Below are positions 1 through 9,953 of a stretch of 64,000 nucleotides of DNA, piece by piece. Positions within the stretch are counted from its first letter, which is position 1. The number at the start of each line of letters is the position of its first letter. Source of the stretch: Pseudomonas arsenicoxydans (lineage in GTDB: Bacteria > Pseudomonadota > Gammaproteobacteria > Pseudomonadales > Pseudomonadaceae); NCBI RefSeq assembly GCF_900103875.1, contig NZ_LT629705.1, forward strand, positions 1,807,001 through 1,871,000, read 5' to 3'. The notes under the pieces are model-generated. The model ran no database searches. It was not told the DNA's origin and saw only the letters and a list, made by a program, of their open reading frames with translations. A program made the position numbers and the translations under genes.

Positions 1-3000
1 TTGCGTCTTGGGCGAGAGTTCGCTGATCGGCGTCTGCTCGGTCAGGCTGCTCCAGAGCCCGACCTGGCTGCGCGGCAGCAACACAATCGGCGTGCTGCGC
101 AGGGCCGTGCTGGCGGCCTTATTGCGCGCGGTCAGGCGCGTCCAGACCAGTTTGCCGCTGCGGCACAGGTCATCCAGCCAACTCGCCGAATAGCCTTTGA
201 TCCGCGTTGGCAGGATGTCGCTGTCCCAGGCGGACGCGGCAGCGGGGTAGCCTTCGAACTGAGAGACGATGGCGGGCAACACCGCGCTACCCTGGCCTTG
301 GGTGGCGGCGGACAGGTGCTGCCAGTCGAACAGAAATCGCATGAAATCCTGCAGCGCCACCGGCTCGATTTCCCGCCGCAGACGCTTAACCGTGTAGCGG
401 TGAATTCGCGCCAGCAGATGCCGTTCGCACCATTCTTCCCCAGAGGCTCCCGGTGTGAATTGGCCGCGCAATACATAACCTTCGCGCTCCAGATGCGCGA
501 GCGCTTGGGTGACTTGCGCCGTGAGCAGTCCCAACGGTTCGGCAATCGCTTCGAGCAGCAATGGACCAAAGGCGCTGAGCCGTGCGCGGATCACTTCCAG
601 CAACGCTTCATCCGGCTCCCAGGCTTCATCGAACCCCGGCAACGCCTCAAGCGGTGGCAGCAAATCGGCCTGTGGATAAATCGCTTGCAGGCAAGTCAGT
701 CGTTCCAGCGCCAGCCACAGCGATTGCCCTGCATTGATCTGCAAACGGCTGGCGCGCCCGCTGTGTGCAAGTGCATTCAGCCAGTCGAGCCAATGGGAAT
801 TGGCTTGCGCCTCGGCTTCGGTGATGCACGCCAGGCTCATCAACGCTTCATGCATTTCATCGACACTGGTGGGCGTTGGCCAGGCTTCGTCGCGCACGGC
901 CTGGATCGCTTCACCATCCAGCGCACCGAGGTCGTCAGTGGACTGCGGGTCGGTCCAGCGTCGGTTGAGCACCGCTTGAGTGCGGCGTTCTTCCAGCGGT
1001 GCATCGTCGAGAAAGGTGTAGGGGCGGGCGCTGAGAATTTCTGCCGCCAGTGGTGAAGGTGCCGGCAAATCGCGGCTGATCAGCCGCACCTCGCCACGTT
1101 CCATGCGCCGTAACAATGCGAGCCAACCTTCGCTGTCCATGGCCTCGTGCAGGCAATCGTCGAGGGTTTGTTCGATCAGTGGATGCTCGGGGATTTCACG
1201 TTCGCCGGCGAGGTTTTCCACACAGGCAATCTGATCGGGGAACACGCTGGCGATCAGGTCTTCACTCTTCATGCGCTGGATCTGCGGCGCGACTTTGCGC
1301 CCGCCGGTATAGCGCGGCAATGCCAACGCGACGCCGGCGTTCCAGCGCCAGCGCACACCGAACAGCGGCGCATCGAGTATCGCTTGAATCAGCAGGTGTT
1401 CGGCGGTGTTGCTGTGCAGATAGCGCCAGACATCATCGAGTTCGAAGCTGTGGCTGGTGGACAGCGACAGCACGATGGCGTCTTCGCTGGCGGCGGCTTG
1501 CAGTTCGAAATTGAAGGTGCGGCAAAAACGCTTGCGCAGGGCCAGGCCCCAGGCGCGGTTGATGCGACTGCCGAACGGCGTGTGAATGATCAGTTGCGTG
1601 CCGCCGGTCTCGTCGAAAAAACGCTCCATCAGCAGCGTGTCTTGCGAGGGCAGTGCGCCCAGGGTCAGGCGGGCACGGGCCAGGTAATCGACCAGTTGTT
1701 CGGCGCTGGCGAGGTTCAGGCCGAGGGTCTCGGTCAGCCAGTCGATGGCCGGTTGCAAATCGCCCTGCGTGGCTCTAAGCAGTTCATCGAGTTGCGCTTG
1801 CAGGCGCGCCACGGCAAACGACAATTCGGCGCTGCGCCCCGGCGCTTCACCGAGCCAGAACGGGATGGTCGGCGGCTGGCCCTGAGCATCCTCGACCCGG
1901 ACCTTGCCGGTTTCGACGCGCAGGATTCGGTACGAAGTATTGCCCAGCTGGAAGACATCCCCGGCGATGCTTTCCACCGCAAAGTCTTCGTTGACGCTTC
2001 CGATGTTCAGGCCTTGGGGCTCGAGCAGCACGCTGTAATCGGCGTTGTCGGGAATGGTTCCGCCGCTGGTCACGGCCGTCAGTTTGGCGCCCCGGCGACC
2101 GCGCAGGGTTCGGGTCAACGCATCGCGATGCAGATAAGCGCTGCGCAAACCCTGGCGACCGTTGTAGCCCTCGGCGAGCATCTGCAGCAGCGCCTGGTAA
2201 TGTTTTTCGTCGAGCTCGGCGTAGGGCGAAGCCTTGCGGAACATCTCCAGCAGCGCTTGCTCCTGCCATTCCTGGCAACTGACCTCGGCGATGATCTGCT
2301 GGGCCAGGACATCCAGCGGCGCCTTGGGAATCTGCAAGGTGTCGAGTTCGCCACGGCGCACGCAGTCGAGCAGGGCGGCGCATTCGATCAAGTCATCGCG
2401 GGTGGTGGCAAACAACCGGCCCTTGGGCGTGCCTCCGACCTGGTGCCCGGAACGGCCGACCCGTTGCAGAAACCCGGCGATCGAGCGCGGCGAAGCGATC
2501 TGGCACACCAGGTCGACGTCGCCAATGTCGATCCCCAGCTCCAGCGAGGCCGTGGCGATCAGTACTTGCAAGTCGCCGCGCTTGAGCCGTTGCTCGGCGT
2601 CCAGGCGGAATTCCTTGGCCAGGCTGCCGTGGTGCGCGGCGACGGCGTCTTTGCCCAGGCGTTCGCTCAAGTGTCGGCTCAGGCGTTCGGCCAGGCGCCG
2701 GGTGTTGACGAAAATCAGGGTGGTGCGGTGTTCGCGGGCCAGGGCGGCGAGGCGGTCGTACACCAACTCCCAGACATCATTGGCCATTACCGCCGACAGC
2801 GGCACGGGCGGCACTTCGATGCCCAGGTCCCGTGGACGGGCATGGCCGATATCGATGATTTCGCATTCGCGATCACGGCCAACGAGAAAACGCGAGACCG
2901 CTTCGATGGGTTTTTGCGTGGCCGACAGGCCGATGCGCATCAACGGTTCTGCACACAAGGCCTGCAAGCGTTCGAGGCTCAGAGCCAAATGGCTGCCGCG

Positions 3001-3558
3001 TTTGCTGGCGGCGATGGCGTGGATTTCATCGACGATCACCGTGCGCGTGGTGCCGAGCATTTTGCGGCCGGAATCGGAGCCGAGCAGCACGTAAAGGGAC
3101 TCGGGGGTGGTCACCAGGATGTGCGGTGCGGTTTTGCGCATCACCAAGCGGTCTTTTTGCGGGGTGTCACCGGTGCGCACGGCGGTATTGATCTGCAGTT
3201 CGGGCAGGCCCATCACCCGCAATTGCTCGGAGATCCCGGTCAGCGGGTTTTGCAGGTTGATCTGAATGTCGTTGGACAGGGCTTTGAGCGGCGAGACGTA
3301 GACCACGAGGGTTTCGTCGGGCAGCCCGTTTTCGCTTTCCAGGCCACGGTGAACCAGATCATCGATAACGGCGAGAAACGCAGTGAGGGTTTTGCCGGAG
3401 CCGGTGGGCGCGGCGATCAGGGTCGAGCGATGCTGGCGAATGATCGGCCACGCCCGGGCCTGGGCGGCGGTGACCGTCGGGAAGGTATTGCTGAACCAGG
3501 CGCTGACGGCGGGGTGAAAGCCGTTCAGGGCGCTGTCTGCGGGGATGGGCAGGTTCAT
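1..3558 (-). CDS. lhr: Lhr-type superfamily 2 DNA helicase (partial, C-terminus beyond left edge)
   Basis: ATP-dependent 3'-5' helicase of the large Lhr family, a cytoplasmic repair/RNA-DNA unwinding enzyme. The frame begins at ATG 3558 and is still open at base 1, giving 1186 residues of a protein that is usually about 1400-1450 long. Walker A APTGSGKT lies at about residues 50-57, the Walker B/DEAD-variant box DEIH at about 177-180, and the RecA1 stretch [12 protein letters not shown] lies between them. The rest would hold RecA2, the winged helix and the Lhr core. It is divergent from the SDR pair at 3866, with a REP hairpin between. Long plus-strand frames over this region are antisense shadows. 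Family assignment is firm; the Lhr subtype rests on length and motif spelling. Confidence 0.92.
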   Translation of the reverse strand, partial: MNLPIPADSALNGFHPAVSAWFSNTFPTVTAAQARAWPIIRQHRSTLIAAPTGSGKTLTAFLAVIDDLVHRGLESENGLPDETLVVYVSPLKALSNDIQINLQNPLTGISEQLRVMGLPELQINTAVRTGDTPQKDRLVMRKTAPHILVTTPESLYVLLGSDSGRKMLGTTRTVIVDEIHAIAASKRGSHLALSLERLQALCAEPLMRIGLSATQKPIEAVSRFLVGRDRECEIIDIGHARPRDLGIEVPPVPLSAVMANDVWELVYDRLAALAREHRTTLIFVNTRRLAERLSRHLSERLGKDAVAAHHGSLAKEFRLDAEQRLKRGDLQVLIATASLELGIDIGDVDLVCQIASPRSIAGFLQRVGRSGHQVGGTPKGRLFATTRDDLIECAALLDCVRRGELDTLQIPKAPLDVLAQQIIAEVSCQEWQEQALLEMFRKASPYAELDEKHYQALLQMLAEGYNGRQGLRSAYLHRDALTRTLRGRRGAKLTAVTSGGTIPDNADYSVLLEPQGLNIGSVNEDFAVESIAGDVFQLGNTSYRILRVETGKVRVEDAQGQPPTIPFWLGEAPGRSAELSFAVARLQAQLDELLRATQGDLQPAIDWLTETLGLNLASAEQLVDYLARARLTLGALPSQDTLLMERFFDETGGTQLIIHTPFGSRINRAWGLALRKRFCRTFNFELQAAASEDAIVLSLSTSHSFELDDVWRYLHSNTAEHLLIQAILDAPLFGVRWRWNAGVALALPRYTGGRKVAPQIQRMKSEDLIASVFPDQIACVENLAGEREIPEHPLIEQTLDDCLHEAMDSEGWLALLRRMERGEVRLISRDLPAPSPLAAEILSARPYTFLDDAPLEERRTQAVLNRRWTDPQSTDDLGALDGEAIQAVRDEAWPTPTSVDEMHEALMSLACITEAEAQANSHWLDWLNALAHSGRASRLQINAGQSLWLALERLTCLQAIYPQADLLPPLEALPGFDEAWEPDEALLEVIRARLSAFGPLLLEAIAEPLGLLTAQVTQALAHLEREGYVLRGQFTPGASGEEWCERHLLARIHRYTVKRLRREIEPVALQDFMRFLFDWQHLSAATQGQGSAVLPAIVSQFEGYPAAASAWDSDILPTRIKGYSASWLDDLCRSGKLVWTRLTARNKAASTALRSTPIVLLPRSQVGLWSSLTEQTPISELSPKTQ

Positions 3559-3626
3559 GTCTGATTTATGCGGGTGAGTCGGAGAAGATGCAAGTACCGC
3601 TCAAGATCTTCGCTGGCTTTTAGGGC

Positions 3627-3706
3627 CTCATCGCGGGCAAGCCCGCTCCCACAGGGGATTTGTGTACGCCGCAGAATCTTGTGGGAGCGGGCTTGCCCGC
3701 GATGAG
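3627..3706. repeat. REP-type inverted repeat (family A)
   Basis: Two inverted copies of the core GCGGGCAAGCCCGCTCCCAC, flanked by CTCATC/GATGAG, separated by about 25 bases. It fills most of the 307-base gap between lhr and the divergent SDR gene. Nothing else is recognisable in that gap apart from unassigned promoter sequence. The same core recurs at 6616, 21446, 23482, 37829, 45701 and 49698. Confidence 0.9.
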
Positions 3707-3865
3707 GCAGCAAGCAGCAACGCAAATCCGGGAGATCTACACTTTACGGATGACGGTTGCGCACTAAACCCGCAAAATGCAACGATTCCGGTAACTATCG
3801 ATGGCATTGCCTGCGGGTGGTGTCGATAAACCCTTTGTTCCAATCAGACTGGGCCTGCTGACTCT

Positions 3866-4750
3866 ATGCGAATGCGCCTTATGTTACTGGGCGGCGGAAA
3901 TGCCCTTGGGCAGGCGCTGATTCGCCTCGGTGCAGAGGAAGACATCGGCTTCCTCGCCCCCCGCCCACCGCAAGACGGCTGGGACGCCGCGAGCCTGACG
4001 CAGCTGCTCGACGACACTCGTCCAGACGCGCTGATCAACCTCGCCTACTATTTTGACTGGTTCCAGGCGGAGACGGTCAGTGAGCAGCGACTGGCCGGGC
4101 AGGAGCGGGCGATCGAGCGCCTGGCCGAACTGTGCCAGCACCACAACATCGTGCTGCTGCAACCTTCGAGTTATCGTGTGTTCGACGGCTCCCGGGCGAC
4201 CGCTTACAGCGAAAAAGACGAACCGGTTCCCTTGGGCCTTCGGGGTCAAGCGCTGTGGCGGATCGAACAAAGCGTGCGCGCCACTTGCCCGCAACACGTG
4301 CTGCTGCGCTTCGGCTGGCTGCTCGATGACAGCCCCGAGGGCACCCTCGGCCGATTCCTCGCCCGGGCGGAAATGCCGGAAGAATTGCTCATGGCCGATG
4401 ACCGCCGGGGTAACCCGACACCGGTCGACGACGCGGCGCGGGTGATCATTTCAGTGCTCAAGCAACTCGATTGCGCGGCGCCGTTGTGGGGCACCTATCA
4501 TTACGCCGGGCACGAGGCGACGACACCGCTGGCATTGGGGCAGGCCATCCTGACCGAAGCGCGCAGCCTGCACCCGCTGGCTATCGAAGCACCGACCGCC
4601 CAGGCTCACGCCGCGCGCCCGGATGCCGCCGAAGAGCCGCAACACGCGGTGCTGGCCTGCAAGAAAATTCTGCACACGTTCGGGATCAAGCCTCGCGCCT
4701 GGCGCGCAGCGCTCCCGGGCTTACTGGATAGGTTCTATCGCCATGGCTGA
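3866..4750 (+). CDS. RmlD-like sugar-nucleotide-binding SDR protein with degenerate active site
   Basis: 294-residue extended short-chain dehydrogenase related to dTDP-4-dehydrorhamnose reductase. The N-terminal dinucleotide loop reads GGGNALGQAL (residues about 9-18), and the typical D-Y-V-F-D-G strand is present as SYRVFDGS. Where RmlD enzymes have the catalytic YGKxK, this protein reads LRGQALWRIE, so both the tyrosine and the lysine are absent. A reductase role is therefore doubtful; substrate binding or a regulatory partner role is possible. The stop overlaps the start of the epimerase by 8 bases, so the two are translationally coupled. A second ATG at 3872 is an equally possible start because no strong ribosome site is visible. 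Confidence 0.8.
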   Translation: MRMRLMLLGGGNALGQALIRLGAEEDIGFLAPRPPQDGWDAASLTQLLDDTRPDALINLAYYFDWFQAETVSEQRLAGQERAIERLAELCQHHNIVLLQPSSYRVFDGSRATAYSEKDEPVPLGLRGQALWRIEQSVRATCPQHVLLRFGWLLDDSPEGTLGRFLARAEMPEELLMADDRRGNPTPVDDAARVIISVLKQLDCAAPLWGTYHYAGHEATTPLALGQAILTEARSLHPLAIEAPTAQAHAARPDAAEEPQHAVLACKKILHTFGIKPRAWRAALPGLLDRFYRHG

Positions 4751-5672
4751 CGGCCCTGTTCTGATCACCGGCGGCGCCGGATTCATTGGCTCGCACCTGA
4801 CCGATGCCTTGCTTGCCAAGGGGCATTCGGTGCGTATTCTCGATGACATGTCCACGGGCAAACGCAGCAACCTGCCGCTGGATAATCCAAAGGTCGAGCT
4901 GATCGTGGGCGATGTCGCCAATGCGGCGCTGGTGGCTCAGGCCATGGCCGGTTGCAGCGCTGTGGCGCACTTGGCTGCGGTGGCATCGGTGCAGGCTTCG
5001 GTGGATGATCCGGTGAAGACCCATCAAAGCAATTTCATCGGCACGCTGAATGTCTGCGAAGCCATGCGTCAGGCCGGCGTAAAACGGGTGTTGTACGCGT
5101 CCAGCGCAGCGGTCTACGGCAATAATGGCGAAGGTCAGTCAATCGACGAAGACACCGCCAAGGCGCCTCTGACGCCTTACGCTTCAGACAAACTGGCCGG
5201 CGAGCATTACTTCGATTTCTACCGTCGCCAGCATGGCCTCGAGCCGGTGATTTTCCGCTTCTTCAATATTTTCGGTCCACGCCAGGACCCGTCTTCGCCG
5301 TATTCCGGCGTGATCAGTATTTTCAGCGAGCGTGCGCAGAAAGGCCTGCCGATCACCGTGTTCGGCGATGGCGAGCAGACTCGCGATTTCGTGTACGTCG
5401 AGGATCTGGTCGACCTGCTGGTGCAAGCCATCGAGAAGCCACAGGTCGAAGTCGGTGCGGTCAATGTCGGCTGGAACCAGGCGACCTCGCTCAAGCAGAT
5501 GCTTGAAGCGCTGGAGGCGGTTGTCGGTGAATTACCGCCGGTGACCTACGGTCCGGCGCGCTCCGGCGATATCCGCCACTCGCGCGCGAACAACCAGCGT
5601 TTGCTGGAGCGCTTTACCTACCCGGAGCAGACACCGATGAGTGTCGGGCTGGCGCGGTTGTTGGGGCGCTGA
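4743..5672 (+). CDS. NAD-dependent epimerase/dehydratase (UDP-glucose 4-epimerase-like)
   Basis: 309-residue extended SDR. The NAD-binding loop GGAGFIGSHL is at residues 9-18. The active-site signature is intact: the serine region is YASSAAVYGNNGEG and YASDK gives the YxxxK pair. Family members interconvert or dehydrate UDP/dTDP-sugars for surface polysaccharides. ATG 4743 lies inside the end of the preceding gene, implying coupled translation and possibly a complex with that degenerate RmlD-like protein. The precise sugar substrate cannot be read from sequence; galE-like 4-epimerase is the best guess. Confidence 0.88.
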   Translation: MADGPVLITGGAGFIGSHLTDALLAKGHSVRILDDMSTGKRSNLPLDNPKVELIVGDVANAALVAQAMAGCSAVAHLAAVASVQASVDDPVKTHQSNFIGTLNVCEAMRQAGVKRVLYASSAAVYGNNGEGQSIDEDTAKAPLTPYASDKLAGEHYFDFYRRQHGLEPVIFRFFNIFGPRQDPSSPYSGVISIFSERAQKGLPITVFGDGEQTRDFVYVEDLVDLLVQAIEKPQVEVGAVNVGWNQATSLKQMLEALEAVVGELPPVTYGPARSGDIRHSRANNQRLLERFTYPEQTPMSVGLARLLGR

Positions 5673-5678
5673 GGTTTT

Positions 5679-5786
5679 GATCGTTCCCACGCTCTGCGTG
5701 GGAATGCCTCAATGGACGCTCAGCGTCCGCTTTTGAGACGCAGAGCGTCTCTGGCTACATTCCCACGCGGGAGCGTGGGAACGATC
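5679..5786. repeat. Nested inverted repeat (family C)
   Basis: Outer arms GATCGTTCCCACGC and GCGTGGGAACGATC enclose a second palindrome with GACGCTCAGCGTC and GACGCAGAGCGTC. It lies between the convergent ends of the epimerase and ompW, where it could act as a bidirectional transcription barrier. A shorter relative is at 11446-11476. Confidence 0.85.
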
Positions 5787-5797
5787 ACGACGGTGCC

Positions 5798-6496
5798 TTA
5801 GAACTTGTAGCCCAGGCCAACCATGTAGATGAACGGGTCGACATCCACATTGACCTTGGCCCGAGTGCCGGGAGCCACGGCGTTGTTTTCCACGGTCGCC
5901 GTGGTGTCGATGTCGATGTAGCGCACCTGGCCGTTGAGCATGATGTTGTCGGTGATCATGTAGTCAGCGCCGACCTGGAACGCCATGCCCCAGGAGTTAT
6001 CCGCCTTGAAGTTGCTGAACCCGTTGGCCTGGGCTTCGCTGCTGAGGTTTTCGTCGTAGATCCAGGTGTAGTTGATACCCGCGCCGACATACGGCTGGAA
6101 CGGGGACTTCGCTGCCATCGGGTAGTACACCACGCTCAAGGTGGGCGGCAGGTGTTTGAGGGTACCGAGTTTACCGTTGGCCGCGCCCAGGGCGGTGCCT
6201 TTGAGCTTCACGTCATGCTCGAATGGCGAGGCCGCCAGCAGCTCGATCCCCCAGTGGCTGTCGAACATGTAGGCGAAGTTCAGACCCAGTTGCGTGTCGC
6301 TGCTCATGGTGGCCTTGCCACCCAGATTGGTGCCGGCCAACGGGCCTTGGTCGACCTTGACGCTGGAGCTGTCGGCTTCGGGGTTGACGGTGATTGCACC
6401 GGCACGAACGATGATGTCGCCTGCTTCGTGGGCGTAGGCGAGCGGGGCTGCGAAGGCGAGGGCAAGCAGCGAAGCGCAGAGCTTGGACTTGTGCAT
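5798..6496 (-). CDS. ompW: OmpW family outer-membrane protein
   Basis: 232-residue OmpW-type eight-stranded beta-barrel of the outer membrane, a family thought to pass small hydrophobic molecules. A signal peptide MHKSKLCASLLALAFAAP ends near AYA-HEAGDIIVRAG. The family opening (GDI-VRAG) and the aromatic C-terminus MVGLGYKF needed for barrel assembly are both present. I start at ATG 6496 because GGAG lies six bases upstream; an in-frame TTG at 6508 lacks such a site. Single gene, flanked by repeats on both sides. Confidence 0.93.
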   Translation of the reverse strand: MHKSKLCASLLALAFAAPLAYAHEAGDIIVRAGAITVNPEADSSSVKVDQGPLAGTNLGGKATMSSDTQLGLNFAYMFDSHWGIELLAASPFEHDVKLKGTALGAANGKLGTLKHLPPTLSVVYYPMAAKSPFQPYVGAGINYTWIYDENLSSEAQANGFSNFKADNSWGMAFQVGADYMITDNIMLNGQVRYIDIDTTATVENNAVAPGTRAKVNVDVDPFIYMVGLGYKF

Positions 6497-6615
6497 GGAG
6501 GGCTCCAAAGGACGTTAAAAATAGTCGATGTCCAATGGTACGGAGGCGTCTGATACGGTCTTTTGATGCAGCTCAATGAAACAGTGATGGTCCGTTTTTT
6601 ATGGTGCGGCGGATT

Positions 6616-6688
6616 GCCTCTTCGCGAGCAAGCCGCTTCCACAAGGGATCGCCTAATCCCTGTGGGAGCGGGCTTGCTCGCGAAGGCT
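6616..6688. repeat. REP-type inverted repeat (family A)
   Basis: Diverged left arm TTCGCGAGCAAGCCGCTTCC and right arm GGAGCGGGCTTGCTCGCGAA with a short loop. It separates ompW from the end of the zinc operon. Confidence 0.85.
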
Positions 6689-6717
6689 ATCTATCAAACA
6701 CCCCATGACGACCAAAT

Positions 6718-7251
6718 TCACTCCGGCAGCTCATACACAAAAATCTTGTCGGCCTCCATCTGATAACCCGCATCCGCCAACTCGCTGGTCGACGCCTTGA
6801 CCTGCAACGCACCCTCGATCCAGTACGGTTGATACAGCTCATCGAGCTTCACGCCGACGGCGCTTTTCACATGCACGATCTGGTTCGACGGCGGTGGCGG
6901 CACATGGATGCAGGCGCCGAAATACGGCACGAGTAGAAACTCCGTGGTGCGACCTTCCTCACTCACTTCCAGCGGTACGATGTAGCCCGGCAAGCGAATG
7001 TTCTGACCGTCGAGGCTCTTCACCACTGGCGCGTTGGGCATGTCTTGTTTGGCGGCCGGCGCCGATTCAGCGGCCAGCGCGTTGCCCATCTGCGACAGGT
7101 CGTGCAGCGGCGTCATGTTTGGCACTTCCGGCATGGCGTCCGGTGGAATCATTTCCGACCAGGTCAGTTCTTTCGGCTCGGCCGCCCATAGCGGCAGGGC
7201 GACCAGCATCAACAGCGCAAGCAGGGCGCGGGGCATCGTTAATGTCCTCAT
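6718..7251 (-). CDS. DUF3299 exported protein, last gene of zinc-responsive operon
   Basis: 177-residue secreted or periplasmic protein: signal peptide MRTLTMPRALLALLMLVALP, then mature AEPKELTWSEMIP. The conserved DUF3299 block includes LVPYFGACIHVPPPPSNQIV. ATG 7251 overlaps the permease stop as ATGA, so translation is coupled; upstream frame extensions are spurious. The same four-gene set occurs in P. aeruginosa as PA4063-PA4066, which is induced by zinc starvation. The role is inferred to be periplasmic support of an ABC system for zinc or a zinc-complex; the biochemical function is unknown. Confidence 0.85.
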   Translation of the reverse strand: MRTLTMPRALLALLMLVALPLWAAEPKELTWSEMIPPDAMPEVPNMTPLHDLSQMGNALAAESAPAAKQDMPNAPVVKSLDGQNIRLPGYIVPLEVSEEGRTTEFLLVPYFGACIHVPPPPSNQIVHVKSAVGVKLDELYQPYWIEGALQVKASTSELADAGYQMEADKIFVYELPE

Positions 7252-8513
7252 AGTCGGATCGATAGGCCATCGGCCAGAGATTGGCGATACGCGCGCCAGG
7301 CCGGCACGCTGCCCATCAGCAGCGCGGCGATCAGGATGCCACCGAGCAGCGTCCATTCATATTCGCTGGGCCAGGCCAGCGGCAAATACAAACCATAATT
7401 GGCCTGCACATACCCCTGCGCCGCAGCGATGCACACGTATAGCAGGGCCACGCCGGCAATCACTCCCGACAGCGCCAGGGCAAACGCTTCCAGCACCAGC
7501 AAGGTTGCGATGTGCCACGGCCGCGCACCCACCGAACGCAGAATCGCCATCTCGCGGCGACGTTCATTGAGGCTGGTGAGAATCGCCGTGAGCATGCCGA
7601 TCAGCCCGGTCAGCACCACGAACAGCGAGACCACGAACAAGGCTTTTTCCGCCGTGCTCATCAAACTCCAGAGTTCTTGCAACGCTACGCCCGGCAGGAT
7701 CGCCAGCATCGGTTCGCCGCGGAATTCGTTGATTTCACGTTGTACGGCGAAGGTGGAAATCTTGTTGTTGAGGCCGAGCATGAATGCGGTGATCGCTTGC
7801 GGCGTCAGGTCCATGTTGCGCGCCTGATCGGCACTGATCCGACCGTTGCCGCGCGCGGGCACACCGTTGTGCCAGTCGATGTGAATGGCTTCCATGCCAC
7901 CGAGGCTGATGTGCAGCGTGCGATCCACCGGGGTGCCGGTGCGTTTGAGAATGCCGACCACGGTGAACGGCTTGTCATCGTGCTTGACCAGACTGATCGC
8001 AGCCACACCGTGGGACAGCACCAGTTTGTCGCCGAGCTTGTAGTGCAACGCATCAGCCACTTTGGCGCCAAGCACCACCTCGAACGGATCGGTGGCGAAG
8101 GCGCGGCCGTCGGCCAGTTCCAGGTGCTGTTGATGGCCGTACTGGTAATGCTCGAAATACGCCTCGGTGGTGCCCATCACGCGATAACCGCGATGGGAAT
8201 CACCGAGGGACATCGGGATCGCCCATTTCACTTTCGGGTCGTTGGCGAAGTGCTCGAAGCTGTCCCAACGAATGTTGTTGGTGGCGTTGCCAATGCGAAA
8301 CACCGAGTACAGCAGCAGGTTCACCGAACCGGACCGTGCGCCGACAATCAGGTCAGTGCCGCTGATGGTGCTGGCGAAACTGGCCTTGGCTTCGGTGCGC
8401 ACCCGTTCCACGGCCAACAACAGGCAGACCGACAGGGCGATGGCGAACGCGGTGAGAATCGCGGTGAAGCGGCGGTTAGCCAGGCTGGCCAGGGCTAGAC
8501 GAAACAAATACAT
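7248..8513 (-). CDS. ABC transporter permease, MacB/FtsX type
   Basis: 421-residue inner-membrane protein with an N-terminal helix (about residues 14-36), a long periplasmic MacB-PCD-like domain and three C-terminal helices (roughly 280-305, 330-355 and 385-405). The FtsX signature region LNERRREMAILRSVGAR precedes the second C-terminal helix. Such permeases drive periplasmic or lipoprotein processes rather than classical import. Start ATG 8513 follows the ATPase stop by one base and has GAGG upstream; the upstream in-frame extension would overlap the ATPase and is rejected. Confidence 0.9.
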   Translation of the reverse strand: MYLFRLALASLANRRFTAILTAFAIALSVCLLLAVERVRTEAKASFASTISGTDLIVGARSGSVNLLLYSVFRIGNATNNIRWDSFEHFANDPKVKWAIPMSLGDSHRGYRVMGTTEAYFEHYQYGHQQHLELADGRAFATDPFEVVLGAKVADALHYKLGDKLVLSHGVAAISLVKHDDKPFTVVGILKRTGTPVDRTLHISLGGMEAIHIDWHNGVPARGNGRISADQARNMDLTPQAITAFMLGLNNKISTFAVQREINEFRGEPMLAILPGVALQELWSLMSTAEKALFVVSLFVVLTGLIGMLTAILTSLNERRREMAILRSVGARPWHIATLLVLEAFALALSGVIAGVALLYVCIAAAQGYVQANYGLYLPLAWPSEYEWTLLGGILIAALLMGSVPAWRAYRQSLADGLSIRL

Positions 8514-8514
8514 C

Positions 8515-9225
8515 TCAAACCTCGGACGGGGTGGCGGCGCGATTGAGATCGGCCAGCGACAAATGACGATCGAACAGTGGCGCGAGGCTCTGGTCATGGC
8601 TGACAAACAACAGGCTCGATCCGGCTTCGCGGCACTCGGCGAACAGCAGGCGAATAAAGTTTTCGCGCGCGTCGTAATCCAGGGCTGAGGTCGGTTCGTC
8701 GGCAATCACCAGTTCCGGCTGACCGATCAATGCGCGAGCAGCGGCGACCCGCTGCTGTTGGCCGATGGACAGCGAATCGGCGCGACGGCTGAGCAGGCTT
8801 TCATCCTTCAGGCCCAAATGGGCGAGCAGGGTGGCTGCGGCCTGATCGACGCTGCCGTGTCGTTGTTTCGCCCGTTCGGCACGCAGTTTGGAGAAGTGGC
8901 AAGGCAGCTCGACGTTTTCGCGCACTGAGAGAAACGGCAGCAAGTTGAACTGCTGGAAGATGTAGCCGGTGTGATCGACGCGAAAACGGTCACGTGCGCC
9001 GGCACCGAGTTCAGTCAGTTCCTGGCCCAGCAGGCGAATGCTGCCGCGATTGGGCTTCTGCACGCCGCCGAGCAGGCCGAGCAGGGTGGTTTTGCCACTG
9101 CCGCTGGGGCCTTTGAGGAACAGGGTTTCACCGGGCTCCAGGCGAAATGCCGGGATATCCAGTAGCGGCGGGTGACCGGGCCAGCTGAAGCCCAGGTCGG
9201 ACAGTTCGATGAGTGCTTGGGTCAT
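8515..9225 (-). CDS. ABC transporter ATP-binding protein (LolD/MacB class)
   Basis: 236-residue ATPase partner of the FtsX-type permease. Walker A is GPSGSGKTT (about residues 39-47), the Q-loop is FQQFNLLPF, the signature is LSIGQQQRVA, Walker B is LVIADEPTSALD and the switch is SHD. ATG 9225 is preferred over an upstream GTG because the longer version would be translated out of the palindromic repeat at 9253. Being in one operon with a histidine-rich zinc-binding protein suggests a role in zinc homeostasis; the transported substrate is not known. Confidence 0.9.
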   Translation of the reverse strand: MTQALIELSDLGFSWPGHPPLLDIPAFRLEPGETLFLKGPSGSGKTTLLGLLGGVQKPNRGSIRLLGQELTELGAGARDRFRVDHTGYIFQQFNLLPFLSVRENVELPCHFSKLRAERAKQRHGSVDQAAATLLAHLGLKDESLLSRRADSLSIGQQQRVAAARALIGQPELVIADEPTSALDYDARENFIRLLFAECREAGSSLLFVSHDQSLAPLFDRHLSLADLNRAATPSEV

Positions 9226-9252
9226 GGCGCCGATTTCGTTGTTTTGATGACC

Positions 9253-9341
9253 TGTAGGAGCTGTCGAGTGCAACGAGGCTGCGATCTTTGAAAGATCAAG
9301 ATCAAAAGATCGCAGCCTCGTTGCACTCGACAGCTCCTACA
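9253..9341. repeat. Long palindromic repeat (family B), inside the zinc operon
   Basis: Near-perfect inverted repeat with arms of about 37 bases beginning TGTAGGAGCTGTCGAGTGCA, loop around GAAAGATCAAG. It sits between the DUF2796 gene and the ATPase gene of one operon. Other copies: 10404, 26824, 44056 and 47632. Confidence 0.92.
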
Positions 9342-9348
9342 GGGGGGA

Positions 9349-9921
9349 TTAGAACTTGAGAGCCGCGGCCTTGGCGGTCACTTCAACCCCTTGCTGACCG
9401 CTCGGGCTGATCAGTTGTACCTGAATCTTCTGGGTCGCCGGGAACGCGTTGAAAATAGTCGCCAGGTCCAGGGTTTTCAGCGCACCCGGGGCTGCGCAGG
9501 TGAATTGATAGTGCGCGTGGATTTCGCTGTGGTCGTGGTGATGTTCGTCCTTGGCGTCTTCATCATGATCGGCATCTGGCTTGTCACCGAACAGCGGGCT
9601 TTCCAGTTCCTGGGTCGCCACTGTGCAGCCGGCGGCTTTGGGCAGGTTGAATAACGTCAGCGGTTTCTCCAGCTGCGCGCGGACGGCGGCGACCTTGGCT
9701 TTATCGGCATCGGTGGTGGCGGCGTGTTCGAAGCCCACCAGGTTCATCGCCGGGCTTTCCAGCTCCAGTTCCAGCGTCTGGCCATCCAGCGCCGCGTTCA
9801 GGCGACCGACGCCATGTTCGTGCGCACCGAGGCTGCCGTGCTCATGGTCATGTTCATCCGCGGCGTGGGCTACGGCCAGCGGCAGCAGGGCAAACGGCAA
9901 AACAAGAAGCAGACGGCGCAT
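9349..9921 (-). CDS. DUF2796 histidine-rich exported zinc-binding protein
   Basis: 190-residue periplasmic protein. The signal peptide MRRLLLVLPFALLPLAVAHA is followed by a metal-binding cluster DEHDHEHGSLGAHEHG and a second one DEHHHDHSEIHAH in mid-protein. This architecture matches the DUF2796 family, the first gene of the zinc-starvation operon PA4063-PA4066 of P. aeruginosa. It probably buffers or delivers zinc in the periplasm for the downstream ABC system. A Zur-like dyad lies 33-50 bases upstream. The family is clear; the function is inferred from residues and context. Confidence 0.9.
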   Translation of the reverse strand: MRRLLLVLPFALLPLAVAHAADEHDHEHGSLGAHEHGVGRLNAALDGQTLELELESPAMNLVGFEHAATTDADKAKVAAVRAQLEKPLTLFNLPKAAGCTVATQELESPLFGDKPDADHDEDAKDEHHHDHSEIHAHYQFTCAAPGALKTLDLATIFNAFPATQKIQVQLISPSGQQGVEVTAKAAALKF

Positions 9922-9953
9922 GAAGGGTCTCCGGAAAGTAAAATGAATAAATT

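Noticed and set aside
1147..3564. Long open frame on the plus strand (about 805 codons) over the helicase gene
   Set aside because: The minus strand encodes clear helicase motifs ([12 protein letters not shown]); the plus frame is a GC-rich codon-bias shadow with no domain.
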